From: Anthoceros angustus
Taxonomy: Eukaryota; Streptophyta; Anthocerotopsida; Anthocerotales; Anthocerotaceae
DNA length: 64,000 nt
NCBI GenBank assembly: GCA_010909165.1
Contig: MU008185.1
Span: 620,001-684,000, forward strand
Direction: 5' to 3'
The first letter of the stretch is position 1, and every line of letters begins with the position of its first letter. Below, one piece after another: positions 25,259 through 36,221 of the stretch. The notes beneath the pieces are model-generated. The model was not told the origin of the DNA. It saw only the letters and a program-made list of their open reading frames with translations, and searched no databases. Position numbers and translations under genes: made by a program.

Positions 25259-25292
25259 TCTTACATTGTCGAGCCAAGTGACGTAGCTTCAG

Positions 25293-25940
25293 AAGTAGCC
25301 AAGAGGCTACTTCTGAGTCAAACCCTTGTGCGGGGCTTTTTATGTACACTTTAAGAAAATGGCAAGAGGCTAGTAAGTCATCGTAATGGCTCAATAAGAA
25401 AACGTCGGTAATTAGTAATCTAACGGGGTCTCAAGGAATGGAAACCAGTTATAGGAATTTTTGCGATAGTTTTTTTTCCCTTTAATAAGTAAGGATCATA
25501 ATTCGATTTGTTCATAAAAGTATGCTTACAGATGATAAGCGGTTTATCAATGGCAAGAGGCTACTTCTGAGTCAAACCCTTGTGCGGGGTTTTCTATGTA
25601 CACTTTAAGAAAATGGCAAAAGGCTAGCAAGTTACCGCAATGGCTTCATAAGAAAACGTTGGCAATTAGTAATCTAACGGGCCCGGGTCTCGAGGAACGG
25701 AAACCATGTTTTCTTATTGAGCCTCGTCATAGGAATTTTGACGATAGGAATTCCAGTCATAGGAATTTTTGGGATAGTTTTTTTTCCCTTTAATAAGTAA
25801 GGATCATAATTCGATTTGTTCAGAAAAGTATGCTTATAGATGATAAGCGGTTCATCAATGTATTTTTCCTTTGACAAGTAAGGATCATTATTCGATTTGT
25901 TCATAGAAGTATGCTTACGGATGATAAGCGGTTCATCAGT
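25293..25940. repeat. Direct tandem duplication of a segment of about 270-300 bp
   Basis: A segment starting AAGAGGCTACTTCTGAGTCA near 25300 is repeated from about 25554 with a small insertion. Its distal part (AAGTAAGGATCAT...GATAAGCGGTTCATCA) is present a third time at about 25875-25940. Copies are roughly 90% identical by eye. No coding signal. Confidence 0.8.
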
Positions 25941-26831
25941 GTATGCAATAGAAGAAGAATTCTATTGCAGCCCACTTGGACGGAATAACTTATTGAATCG
26001 CACCGTATGACAATGAACAAAACTGGTTCAACTTTGAAAGGATATCCGTGATGGAATATGACTCTCCTCTCAGGCCATGTTGCTAGTCTATTACATGGCG
26101 CTTGGCCTCCAGACCAAGCTTGGTCCTCCTCAAGTGTCTCCACTTGAAAATGTGCATGTACCTAGTCGTGTTGTCCGTTCTCACAATGCGGATCCAGTGA
26201 GGTAAAGGCCTGTTCTGCTTCTCTTTCTAAGCCAGGGCCTGGGCTAGCATCAGCATCTTGTTGAAGCGGCAAGTCTTTTGGGAAGGCATGACGGCCGCGA
26301 CACGCACACACACATACACACAAAGCCGAATGGCATGGTTGGTGGGGTTTCACGTGTCGCCAGCTGCTTGGGCTGGCACATCCCGGACCAGTTTTGAGCA
26401 CACATTCGTATGGTCATTGATCATCCTCGGTCGCAATTCTTCCGCAATGCATTAGGCAAAACTCATAGCCTAGCTACATATTGATGGCGGTTCGTGGTAC
26501 GAGCTAGCCAGGAAGCCCTGGTTTAATTTTGGGCTAGGAAGCCTCTTGTTTAATTTTGGGCTAGGAAGCCTCTTGTTTAATTTTGGGCCAGACGGCTCTT
26601 GGGGCAGTTTCATTGTTGGGCAGTTTCATTGCCCATGCATTGCCGAACACCAAGTAGTTGAAAGTGACCAACCTCCCCCACAAAGAGAACAAAAAGACAT
26701 GCTGCTGGAACATAGCCTTTGCTATGGCGGGACAGATGGTTATTTAACCTGAACATCGAGGCTCCTAGCAAAGCTTCGCATAATAAATCAAGAAAGCTTG
26801 GCAAAACCCTACCAAAATCTTCACATCTTTT
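25941..26831. other. Spacer with a 27-bp tandem repeat
   Basis: No gene. A 27-bp unit GTTTAATTTTGGGCTAGGAA+GCCTCTT repeats 2.6 times at 26521-26590, and a short ACAC run lies near 26305. Confidence 0.5.
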
Positions 26832-27415
26832 TCAATTTCCACCATTGTTGATAAGAGCTTTCATGGATCCAGGTTCAATTTCTTGAGTGTGCCGATGTGC
26901 TTGCATCTGTGATGCAATTGCTTCAAGTATGATTGCTTGGCGATGCTGTCTACTTGCCTTGGTTGCCTCTTTTGCAGCCCCCTCTTGTGCTGCTTGATTC
27001 TCTCCATATTTACGTTCCCATTGCAAGTGCTTTTTATCCAACTCAATTACTACCCTTGCTACTTTGGCCAGCCTCCTCCACCTTTCAATTCACAGCCTTA
27101 ATCCCTCGTCTTCTCCTTCTCAACCAGACGATCCAGTCTCTCACACCTCTTTGCGTTCAGCGGCTGTCGCTTTCATATGTATAGCAATTTCTTTTGTCAG
27201 GTGCCATTCCACAACGATTCCCATTGATAGCCGCAAGGTACTCCTCCTTCCTTCTTTGCAAAGTTTTTGCTTGAAGGGCTTGAAGATATCAACATCGAAG
27301 GCTGAAGTGTGTGGCTTGTGTGGCTAGGCATGTAGAGAAGAATGAGACCCATTTGACGATAATAGGTGGCAACATCTGAGAAGACATGTAGCTTCGCACC
27401 ATCTATAAGCAACAA
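26832..27415 (-). mobile_element. Pogo/Tigger-type transposase remnant (DDE_1 end)
   Basis: On the minus strand, 27415-27290 reads DGAKLHVFSDVATYYRQMG followed by LILLYMPSHTSHTLQP, the typical end of the second catalytic region in pogo/Tigger DDE_1 transposases. A different frame lower down (27041-26832) reads DKKHLQWERKYGENQAAQEG and further basic, Gln-rich helices, like the C-terminal tail of such proteins. Frame changes between them show decay. It is a candidate relative of the transposase that moved the miniature elements at 19071 and 39003. Confidence 0.55.
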
Positions 27416-28767
27416 GCGCTTTCAATTGGAACCCATTCTTGCCCCAACCAATTTTTGAAAGTCTTGCAACCAGTCTAGAAATATATCGTGGGATATGAAA
27501 GTGTTTTCTTATCTACAACCAGCAGCTCCATCTTACTGACTAATTGCATCAAGTTTGTGGATGACAACCAATTTGAAAGTCCTTTGAAACCCTACTAGAA
27601 ATGGCAGCCCATGTTACAATTGTTCTTGCAATTTTATGTTACACTTCCAAATTATGTAACCCTAAAAGGTGCGTAACGGACATGAGGGGAAGAGAAAAGG
27701 AGGGAGGACTTGGAGCTAAACAACCCCACACCGGCGCATAGCAAACATGGGTCCGCGTAGCACAAACTCGTAGGCACAAAAGGCACTGAGTGCTCAAGGA
27801 CAAACTGGTAAACTTGGATGTGTACAAAGTATGTACGTTATCCGTGTGACGTATATACTTATTTTATACAAAATGGAATATGATCGTATATCATAGAAAA
27901 TTACCGTATAATATATGTCGCCATGAACAATACGTATATTTTACGAAGGATGTATTCATATATATGTGTATTCATACGAGTATCAGTGGAATTACTAAGT
28001 AAAATTAGGTATTCCATAGGGTACTAGAGGTTCGATACCAGGCCTCCAAAAGTGTTACAAGACTTTTCTTGTAACAGTTTATATGTTGCAATCTTGTTGC
28101 AATCTTGTTGCAATCTTGTTGCAATCTTGTTGCAATCTTGAGAGAGGACAAAAGCACCTCTCACTTCATCTCAACATAATTGCAACACCATTGCAACACC
28201 ATTGCAATATGGTTGCAACAAATGCTCCGGTTTGGTTTCCAAGCCAAAGTATAACAAGAGGCCCAAAAAGAGTTACATGACCCCAAAATTGCAATAGGTG
28301 TGGTCCATGTTGCCCACGTTTAAGAGTTGCTGATTCAAACAACAATCTACATGATATAGAATGTGAGAACCACTTTTAAATTTTCTTTTGTGCCTCCTTC
28401 TCTTGCAAGATGAAGAATTAGCAAGCAAGATGAGTCTTTAAAAGGACTAAGCAAGGCAAGATGATATGAGGGAAGCCACTTTGGCATGTAGAACTCAAAC
28501 ACCCATTATGGTTAAAGTTTTTTTCCATAGTGTCTTACCACAATTCAGTCTTCTAGTACACACTAGAGACGGATAGGATTCGTAGTACAATGCGTATGGA
28601 GAATCCAAATGTAGTAAAGAAATACGATATCTCATCGTGGAAGACCTAAAAAATAGGTGAGAAACGTAACATTTCACTAAAATACGTTTCATATGTCCCA
28701 TTACACCTAAACCGCTATCGGGCACAAATCTTGTCTCGGGTCTCGTACTCCACGTGAGGGCACACAA
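27416..28767. other. Spacer, no gene; TTGCAATC minisatellite
   Basis: AT-rich with short random frames. At 28084-28140 an 11-bp unit TTGCAATCTTG repeats five times; a partly complementary set of ATTGCAACACC units follows at about 28180-28220 and could pair with it. Confidence 0.5.
28084..28140. repeat. TTGCAATCTTG 11-bp tandem repeat
   Basis: Five consecutive near-perfect copies. Confidence 0.9.
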
Positions 28768-29010
28768 ATCGAAAGGTGCACTGTGCGACCACCATTCAAT
28801 TGGGACAGGAGGCTGGAGACTGGATTCAATTATTGGGTGTGGTCCTCGAAAGGGTGCGATTGGGGATACCCTGGGCCTGGAGGACATACAGAATGGAAAG
28901 GTGCGGCCACCATTCAATTGGGACTGGATACCTACTCGATTCAATTATTGTGCCTGGGCCTAGCAAGGGTGCGATTGGGGGGTACCCTGGGCCAGGAGCC
29001 GCACGCGTCC
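28768..29010. repeat. Tandem duplication of about 125 bp
   Basis: GGAAAGGTGC...CCACCATTCAATTGGGAC...GGATTCAATTATTG...AAGGGTGCGATTGGGG...TACCCTGGGCC occurs twice in a row. Frames crossing it on both strands show the same period, so they are not evidence of a gene. Confidence 0.75.
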
Positions 29011-30899
29011 GGCAGCAGGAGGCTCTGACGTTCCGTCCCTGCATGTGCCGGGGCCCGGGCCCGGGATGTGGCTCTCGGCCCCGTGGAAGCATCTTCGGGG
29101 GTTCAACCAGCGAATGTAGTCTACATTTGTGTCGAGACGAAGCCGGCTGCCGCAGCTTCGGGAGCAGTTTCTGCTTTGAAGCCCATAAAGTGTAGAACGG
29201 TGGATGCAGCTTGCAGAACTGTTTCGAGACGTACCCCCTCGATTGGAGACGAGACGTGCTCACGCGGCGGCTCCAGAGGGAGGTCTGATGCGGTCCATGT
29301 CGGGCTCTTGCAATGGACCTTGTGAGTGGCATATGCACTTCAGGTCTGGGTCCCGGTCGCGATCGGAGATATGCTAAACTGTCAGGGCACAACTTTGGTG
29401 CGGGAAAAAAAGACGGCCTGGCACATGGTGTGAAAGCTGCTCCTCTCCTCCGGATGTGAAAGCTCCTCCTCTCCTCCGGCGTTCTCAAGCCGGTGCACCC
29501 CGCGCCTGGCACCGAGCACATGGGCGGGCACGCACTGCTTTTGGTGCGACGTCCTTCAGGCTTCAACAGCACTAGCCTGGCGTTGCATAGGCACTGTATA
29601 ATGGAGACTGAAACGCGTAAAACAAAGTAGAAATTACGCTCTCAAAAAAGATGATGGGCACTAAAACAAGGAGATACGGTGTAGCGCCTGGAGGCCTCGG
29701 GCTGGAACTTGGGATGCCCGATCACACGCCTTATCAAGAAAAAGGAATGAAGATGTGCGTGTGCGCGCATATCATACGCTTAAGCCGCACGCGCACCCGA
29801 ATCTATCATTGACCCCAACGCAAACCCAACGAGTGCAACATTGCACTCTGTACGTACATGTGTACATGTACATACTGTATTTAGGGTACATATACATTTC
29901 CTACATTACTGAAATACATAATACATACAGTATGTATGAATGTACATGAAATACATACAGTATGTATGAATGTACATTGTAGGTAAGCTGTGAGAGCTGT
30001 CATTGATGAGAGAGCTCTCTGCCTTCACATCTCTTCTCTCTGCCCGGGCAGGTTCATCACCCTCATCGTTTTCATACGTACGCCACATTCTGGCTGCTTG
30101 CAACTCGCCGCGGCGAGTGGACGCGGAGATTCCGTACCATCGGTGTGGGTCGATGAATGGAAGCCACTTCGACGCTGTCTTATGTCCATGCCCTGCGACA
30201 CCTGGATGGAGCCGGGCCCCATGGGTCAATCAGTGCCATCGCCTGGGCGCCTGGGAACTGGTCTGGTCGGCATGGCATCCTTCCCCTCTCCACCTGGGCT
30301 GCCAGGCCCTTTTACTCGCTTGCTTTTCCTACAGGTACCGAAATGGCTCCTCACGTGTTTGCTTGTTAGCCCAATAAACGCGCGGTGGGCTGGTAATCGC
30401 ACTGCGGGGGGGTTCAAATGCGGCATCCCGTCCGCGCCTCCCATTGCCAGGCCCCGGCCTGCGATCGCTCCGGCATCTGCCTTTCCGACACTTCTTCTGC
30501 TCAGAACCAGAACCTGCGCGGCAGCGGCAGCGGCAGCGGCAGCGGCGAAGTTGTAGCAGCAGCGGCAGCAGCTTCCGTCTACAGATCTTGTTTCTGAACA
30601 GGCGCTTTCTTGCGACCCAGCGTGCCACGAGCTTTCTGGTCAGTGGATCGTGTCGTGAACAATCGCGTGATTTCAAAACCACCACTGGCTGCCTGCTGCC
30701 AGTGGTGGTGGTCTTCGCCAACTCCACCTGTCCCTGCCCCTGCCGATACTTGTAGTAGTGGGGTTAACGAGGACAGCATCGACATTGTTCCCATCTCCCG
30801 AAGAGACTTAGAGCTATATTTCTAGCTCCTGATATAGCAATGCCGGCGTGTTAATGTGACAGGGGAATTTCCTCTTGCCGGAAATATTCCAAGTAGGCC
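29011..30899. other. Gene-poor stretch before transporter copy B
   Basis: Long frames on both strands appear to follow from GC-rich composition. A 29-bp TA-rich unit (ATACATACAGTATGTATGAA+TGTACATGA) is tandemly repeated at about 29917-29976, and a GGCAGC hexamer run lies at about 30519-30548. The last few hundred bases should hold the promoter of the transporter gene. Confidence 0.45.
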
Positions 30900-32495
30900 A
30901 TGGCACCCTTCAACGGCAGTGCCGTCGTTAACGTTGATGCTGGGGATGGTGGCCACGGCCTCCGAGAACCCCTGCTTCAGAATGGCAAGCAGCAGCAATT
31001 ACAATCCGACACCAAAATCATCGTCACGGTACACGACGAGAGCGCACCGGGGAGCGAGAGCGAGAGCAAGAGCAAGAGTGAATCGCATCTGCAGCAGCAG
31101 GAGGAGGGCAGCTCGTTCTTGCACGCTACCCTCAACGCCATCAACGTCCTTGCAGGTTTGTCACATTTCTTGCAACGTTCTCAGCTTTATTCTAGACTGA
31201 AATTTGGCAGGGTTCTGATTAAATTCATGGTGCTGCAGGTGTGGGGATCCTGTCGACTCCCTTTGCGGTGGCGCAGGGAGGATGGGTGGGCCTAGGTGTC
31301 CTGATCGTTTTTGCAGTGATATGCTGCTACACGGGGTTTCTGCTGCGCAGGATTCTGGACAGCAACCCCGCCATACGGAGCTACCCGGACATAGGCACGG
31401 CGGCTTACGGCGTGAGGGGAAAATGGGTGGTGTCCATCTTACTCTACATCGATTTATTCCTTGCGTCAGTGGAGTTTTTGATTCTTGAGGGAGATAACTT
31501 GGCACAGCTTTTCCCCATCCTCGACGTGCGCTGTGGGCCCATTACGCTCACGCCGCGGGTGCTGTTCGTGCTCATGGCCGCCATCCTCATGCTGCCCACC
31601 GTGTGGCTTCGCAACCTCAGCAGCTTGGCTTACGTCTCGGCCGGAGGAGCGTTCGCGTGCCTGGCCACTCTCATCGCGGTCTTCTGGGTGGGGGCCGTCG
31701 ATGGAGTAGGTTTCCGGATGCAGGGCTCCTTCCTCAATCTCGATGGGCTTCCCATCGCTGTTGGCCTGTACGCCTTTTGTTATTGCGGCCACGCAGTGTT
31801 TCCCAGCATCTACTGCTCTATGAAAGACCGTTCTAAGTTCAACCGAGTAAGTACCCCTTTACTGGAAGCTTGTAACTTCTGCACGAGTTTGCTTCGTCCC
31901 GCTGCGGCAATGCCCAATGTTCATGAGTTTAGATTACAAGCGTCATGTTGTGCTGTTCGCATTTGTGCAGGTTCTGATTATCTCCTTCACTGTGTGCACG
32001 CTTCTCTATGCAACCATTGCAACGGTTGGGTACCTCATGTTCGGGGAGGCCATCCAGTCGCAAGTTACCCTCAATTTGCCAGTACAACTCCTGGCTTCCC
32101 AGATCGCTATCTGGATAACATTGGTGAATCCTTTTGCCAAGTATGCCTTGATCCTGCTGCCTATTGCACGGGCCCTGGAAGGCATTCTTCCCTATGAACC
32201 CACCGAGAAGCGCTACGTGGTGTATGGGACTATGCTGAGAACATTACTGGTGGCCGGCACCGTCGTCTTTGCGCTTGCCTTCCCTGTTTTTGGCTACTTA
32301 ATGGCCTTCATTGGCTCATTTCTCAGTGTCAGCACGGCGATTGTTGTCCCTTGTTTCTGCTACTTGAAGATTTTTGGGAAATCCGTCGGCACGCGGGAGA
32401 CTGTTCTCGTCCTCACCATCGTGTTCATTGGCGGCGGTGTTGGAATTCTGGGGACATATGCCTCTCTGATTGGTATTCTTCAGAGCCTTTGGTGA
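30900..32495 (+). CDS. AVT1-like vacuolar amino acid transporter, copy B
   Basis: Three exons (30900-31155, 31239-31846, 31971-32495) give 462 residues. The second and third exons have exactly the same lengths (608 and 525 bp) and intron phases as copy A at 17085-18745. The N-terminus differs, with a Gln-rich and Ser/Glu/Lys-rich stretch (ESESKSKSESH), then ATLNAINVLAGVGILSTPFA, AQGGWVGL, SYPDIGTAAYG, EFLILEGDNLAQLFP, LPTVWLRNLSSLAYVSAGG, FCYCGHAVFPSIYCSMK, LMFGEAIQSQVTLNLP and WITLVNPFAKYALIL. The role is as for copy A: tonoplast amino acid exchange. Same orientation and structure imply an ancient tandem duplication. Confidence 0.93.
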
Positions 32496-33303
32496 ACATG
32501 TATGAGTATTAGGTAGCTAGGATTGCTTACACCGACACTGTAGGACTGACTGACTGATAGACTGATTGATTGAACTGATGTTGGCGCCCAAGGCGCTGCA
32601 GTTTTTCGGGCACAACTGTGAGACATCGCGGTTGCAAATTTCCTGTTCTAAGAGAGTAGCCATTTGTTATCACCCGGTCTTGAGCCAGAAAATTTTGCAC
32701 TTCTCGTGTGTGTCGTGATCAGGTTGGTGGGGGAGGAATCAGATCCATGTCTCGTCACCACTCACTCTGCTGTGATACTGTCCAGCATAACTCAGACAGG
32801 TGATCACTCTGTTTAAATGGCTCAGAAAACACTTCACCAAGCGACACACAGAAAAACGCCTTGTTTACCCTGTCGAAACTGAGAGGGAAGAGTGACTTCC
32901 AGCCTCTCGGTGAAGAGTTCATTCCATTCCTGGCAGCAACAGTCACCTGTGCATCACCACAATAACATCTACGTGCTGTTACCTCTGGGTCTATTTTAGA
33001 CAATTTATCTTTGTCGATTCTGGTGATATTCTATGCACTTAAACGAACGTGGAACCCCGGAAACGCCGATCAGATATCCTCGTATGTTCTCTCAAGGTTG
33101 TTTTGTATTCCAACACTGAAGCTACAACTAAACTCAAAAATCAATCTTCCACGCTCATATGTTACAGGTTCTAATCTATCGTACAATGCATGCAGGCTTA
33201 CATTCATAAGTCTCCAGCTCTTCATGTAACACCAACTCATGTTGACTTAACGGCGTCCCTGATAAGTCAAGCTACCAGGATAGAAGAGGGCTGCAGACAG
33301 TTG
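32496..33303. other. Intergenic between convergent genes
   Basis: 3' flanks of transporter copy B and of the OEP40-like gene. A short GACT/GATT run lies near 32545-32575. No gene seen. Confidence 0.5.
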
Positions 33304-33577
33304 GAATTTTGCAGACAGGTCGCTGCTACCAGTACATGACCCCCGAATGCCTTTCACCTACCACCACTTGTGGCATTCATGTTTGCTCTCTTCAGTTCTG
33401 TTAAGACATCAGGTTCTGACCCAGCGCTCGAGGGCACACGGAATTTTGCAGACAGCTCGCTGCTACCAGTACATGACCCCCGAATGCCTTTCACCTACCA
33501 CCACCTGTGGCATTCATGATTGCTCTCTTCAGTTCTTCTGAGACATCAGGTTCTGACCCAGCGCTCCTGCCTGCACT
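33304..33577. repeat. 137-bp tandem duplication covering the OEP40-like 3' end
   Basis: 33304-33440 and 33441-33577 are near-identical direct repeats (shared blocks GCTGCTACCAGTACATGACC and CATCAGGTTCTGACCCAGCG). The second contains the last 28 or so codons and the stop of the minus-strand gene; the first lies in its 3' flank. Confidence 0.88.
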
Positions 33578-35227
33578 ACTTGGTGCAGGACCCCCAAAAA
33601 CCGAGGCAGACGAACTTGGGGATTTTGAATCAGCTCGATTTTCCTTTTCCTTCTTGCCCTTCGGTTCATGCTTGGCTTCAGCCTCCCTCTTGCTCGTCTG
33701 TGATTTGCCTCCCTTAGGAACATTCCCCTTTCCTTGCATATCGTCGAAGAGCTGAGACCGCAGCATGGTCTCTTCCTGCATGAGCAGATCCCCTGGATGT
33801 TTACTTGCTGGTACCCTGAACCTGCCAAAAGAGCCCCCTCTGTATTCTATTTCAACCCTGAGATCCTCCAAGGCCTTCTTGAAAGCCCTGTTCTCCGAAT
33901 GAAGATGTTGAAGCTGATGCCTCATTGAAGAAAACAGGCCTGTCATTTGATGGAGGAGCTCCTCTCTCTCATCAGGAAGAGCTGCACCCGGAAAATAATC
34001 ATAGGCGTGGGCATACCGGCTGCTGCGTGTAGGATACAAAAACCGCCTTTTAATGGGGTCCGTGCTCTCCAACGTAATCTTGTCCATCACAAGCACCGGC
34101 AACTTGGCCAGCGAAAAACTGCCCTCAAACAACTCCGTGGGCACCTTCACCCGCCACCTTACGTTTGCCACTGCTTGCTTTCCCAAGGGCAGAGAGCTAT
34201 GGGCCCTCAGGCACCATGCATCGCACATAGTTGACGCAAGAGAAGACGTTTTGAAACGTCTTCGCCCTTGCCATGTACCCCCCTCGCTGTTTACCACACC
34301 CTCCCTCCGAGTGCCGGACACCTCCAACGGGGAGTCCTTCTCCTCAAATCCGTTGACGAAGACGCAGCTGTCCTCTGACGCCTCACTGCCTGAGCTTCCA
34401 TCCCCGGGTTTCTGAACATGGTTCGACTCACCGGACACGATCCTGGCTCCGTCCAAGTGGCTCACCACAGAACCGAAGCTTCTGGCTCTCTCTACAGTGC
34501 TCGGCCCAAAGCTGCTGCCACCACCCTCCGCACCCGCAGGACTCGCAGTTGTTGATTTCAGCTGAGCATGCAGCAAACCCGAACTATCCAAAACACCATT
34601 CCGGCCATTAACGACTCCCATCTCGCATCTCCTAACAGCAATGCTACTGCGCTCGTTCCCTGCATCCTGCAACAACCCGGCGTAAGCTGCCCCGCCCCCA
34701 CTGCCGGAGTCCGTCTCCCGAGGCCTGTTCTCCTCAACCTCTCCACTCACAGCCTCAGGCAGCCAGGCATCCCTCTGCACCAGGACTAATTTCGGCTCCT
34801 CCTTGACCGGCTTGCAGTTGGCTCTCAGCACCCCTGCATTCCAATACCCCGAGTCCTTCCGCAAGCTGAAGTCCCCTACCCTCGGCTTCACCCGCAGCAT
34901 GAAAGACGGGCTCAGCTTGCCCGACAAGTTGAACTCGGCAGCCATAGCCAGAGCTGCCCCCGCCGGGGAGCCCCATACCCCGATCCCAGACTTGAGCAGC
35001 ACGGAAAAGGGAGAGTGCAGATCGTTCGGCTTGTAGGTCACCTTGACGAGCGGGCCTGCCTCCACACACGACCCCAGGTGCAGCGCAAGCTCCTCCGGAC
35101 TCCCGAGCGAAATGGCAGAAAACAGAGGAATGCCAAGAAAATTGACAGGCACCCTGGCCCTCACAAGCGGCTTCTGTCCATCCCTCAGCTTCAAAGATGC
35201 CTTCATCGCATGTCGAGTGGTGGCCAC
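33491..35227 (-). CDS. OEP40: OEP40-like chloroplast outer-envelope beta-barrel protein
   Basis: A single exon encodes 578 residues. Residues 8-120 (MKASLKLRDGQKPLVRARVP, LHLGSCVEAGPLVKVTYKPN, SPSFMLRVKPRVGDFSLRK) match, from memory, the N-terminal half of the Arabidopsis OEP40 family, described as a beta-barrel solute channel of the chloroplast outer envelope. A low-complexity Ser/Gly/Glu-rich linker spans about 150-320. The second conserved half (LASTMCDAWCLRAHSSLPLG and ANVRWRVKVPTELFEGSFSL) follows to about 390. A helical region with HLHSENRAFKKALEDLRVEI near 430 and a Lys/Glu-rich tail close the protein. Assignment is by motif memory; the channel role is family knowledge. Confidence 0.78.
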   Translation of the reverse strand: MATTRHAMKASLKLRDGQKPLVRARVPVNFLGIPLFSAISLGSPEELALHLGSCVEAGPLVKVTYKPNDLHSPFSVLLKSGIGVWGSPAGAALAMAAEFNLSGKLSPSFMLRVKPRVGDFSLRKDSGYWNAGVLRANCKPVKEEPKLVLVQRDAWLPEAVSGEVEENRPRETDSGSGGGAAYAGLLQDAGNERSSIAVRRCEMGVVNGRNGVLDSSGLLHAQLKSTTASPAGAEGGGSSFGPSTVERARSFGSVVSHLDGARIVSGESNHVQKPGDGSSGSEASEDSCVFVNGFEEKDSPLEVSGTRREGVVNSEGGTWQGRRRFKTSSLASTMCDAWCLRAHSSLPLGKQAVANVRWRVKVPTELFEGSFSLAKLPVLVMDKITLESTDPIKRRFLYPTRSSRYAHAYDYFPGAALPDEREELLHQMTGLFSSMRHQLQHLHSENRAFKKALEDLRVEIEYRGGSFGRFRVPASKHPGDLLMQEETMLRSQLFDDMQGKGNVPKGGKSQTSKREAEAKHEPKGKKEKENRADSKSPSSSASVFGGPAPSSAGRSAGSEPDVSEELKRAIMNATGGGR

Positions 35228-36197
35228 TCCCTCCCTTCAATCTTTAGATTTTGGTGCCGCGTTTCACATTCCACCTCCCAGGGCTCCGCAACCGCGGAAT
35301 GATGCCAAGCATTGCATGAGAAGGGATAACATTACAAGCATACTGGCCACCTGCTAGACACCATCTCTTCGCCAACACACCTTACCGTTTCCAGTCCCAA
35401 ACTAGGTCTTGCCACGATACAACTTTTAACATTCATAGTCCGGTGATTGGTGCTTGGCATCGTAGCCCTGACCCTCCTTCATCACCACCCATTTTTGCCC
35501 CATGGACGCGTGACTGCTACGGTCCTGCAGTCACGCCCCGAGAGCCTACGCGAGGAGCGATCGATATTACCAACAATGAAGCACCTTTCCGTCCGTCGAC
35601 AAGCCCGCGTTTGGCGGAGAACGGACGGACAGCTTCCGGTGCTTCTTGGTCTCACCGCGGGCCCGCCGGCGGACACCCCGGTTCTCGTCCAACTGGTGGT
35701 GTCAGTACGTCCAGTAAAAATAGGTGTATGTCCACCTACTGTAGGAGGTTTAACAAGAGAGAGCTGCAACCGAAGTGTACAGTCCACCCCCCCTTATGCT
35801 AGGTTCCCATGTAGCCCGGACCCTCAGCGTTTTTTCCGGGGATTTTTTTCCCGGTTACATGTGAACATACCGGAACTCATGACCGACAGTTGCCAAGTGC
35901 CTGAAACGGGTCATCACCGGTTCAGTACAACGGGCTGGCCTTCGGCTGTCCGCGATCGAACTCAAGTGTCGCTATGGACTTTGACAAAGCTCGGCAAGTT
36001 TCATGCTCAACAAGCAGCTACGTTTTAGGTTGAAGCAAGCAGCTATGTTTTAGGTTGAAGCTCAAGGATTGACAATCTATGGCCAATGTGGAGCAAATGG
36101 TCGTCTACGGCGTAGCCCTTGCTACACTAAGTGTAGTTCGAGACTTGTTTTATTTACTGAATTACTTTGAGGGGAATAGTGATGTTGCCATCATCGA
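35228..36197. other. Intergenic with a possible solo pogo end
   Basis: About 1 kb with no convincing gene. At 35778-35794 TACAGTCCACCCCCC matches the left end of the element at 19071, but I find no matching right end, so it may be a broken copy. A 27-bp motif containing GCAAGCAGCTA(C/T)GTTTTAGGTT repeats near 36010-36060. Confidence 0.4.
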
Positions 36198-36221
36198 TTG
36201 CGGTCTTTAAGATCTGTGAGC

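Noticed and set aside
25019-25940. Repeat clusters that might be taken for CRISPR
   Set aside because: Units are contiguous or imperfect with no unique spacers, and the setting is a plant nuclear genome.
28025-28055. tRNA B-box-like GGTTCGATACC
   Set aside because: No A box or cloverleaf arms fit upstream; a single short match is expected by chance.
28826-29572. Minus-strand frame of 248 residues
   Set aside because: It crosses a tandem duplication, has Pro/Arg-rich composition and no motif; overlapping forward frames are equally long.
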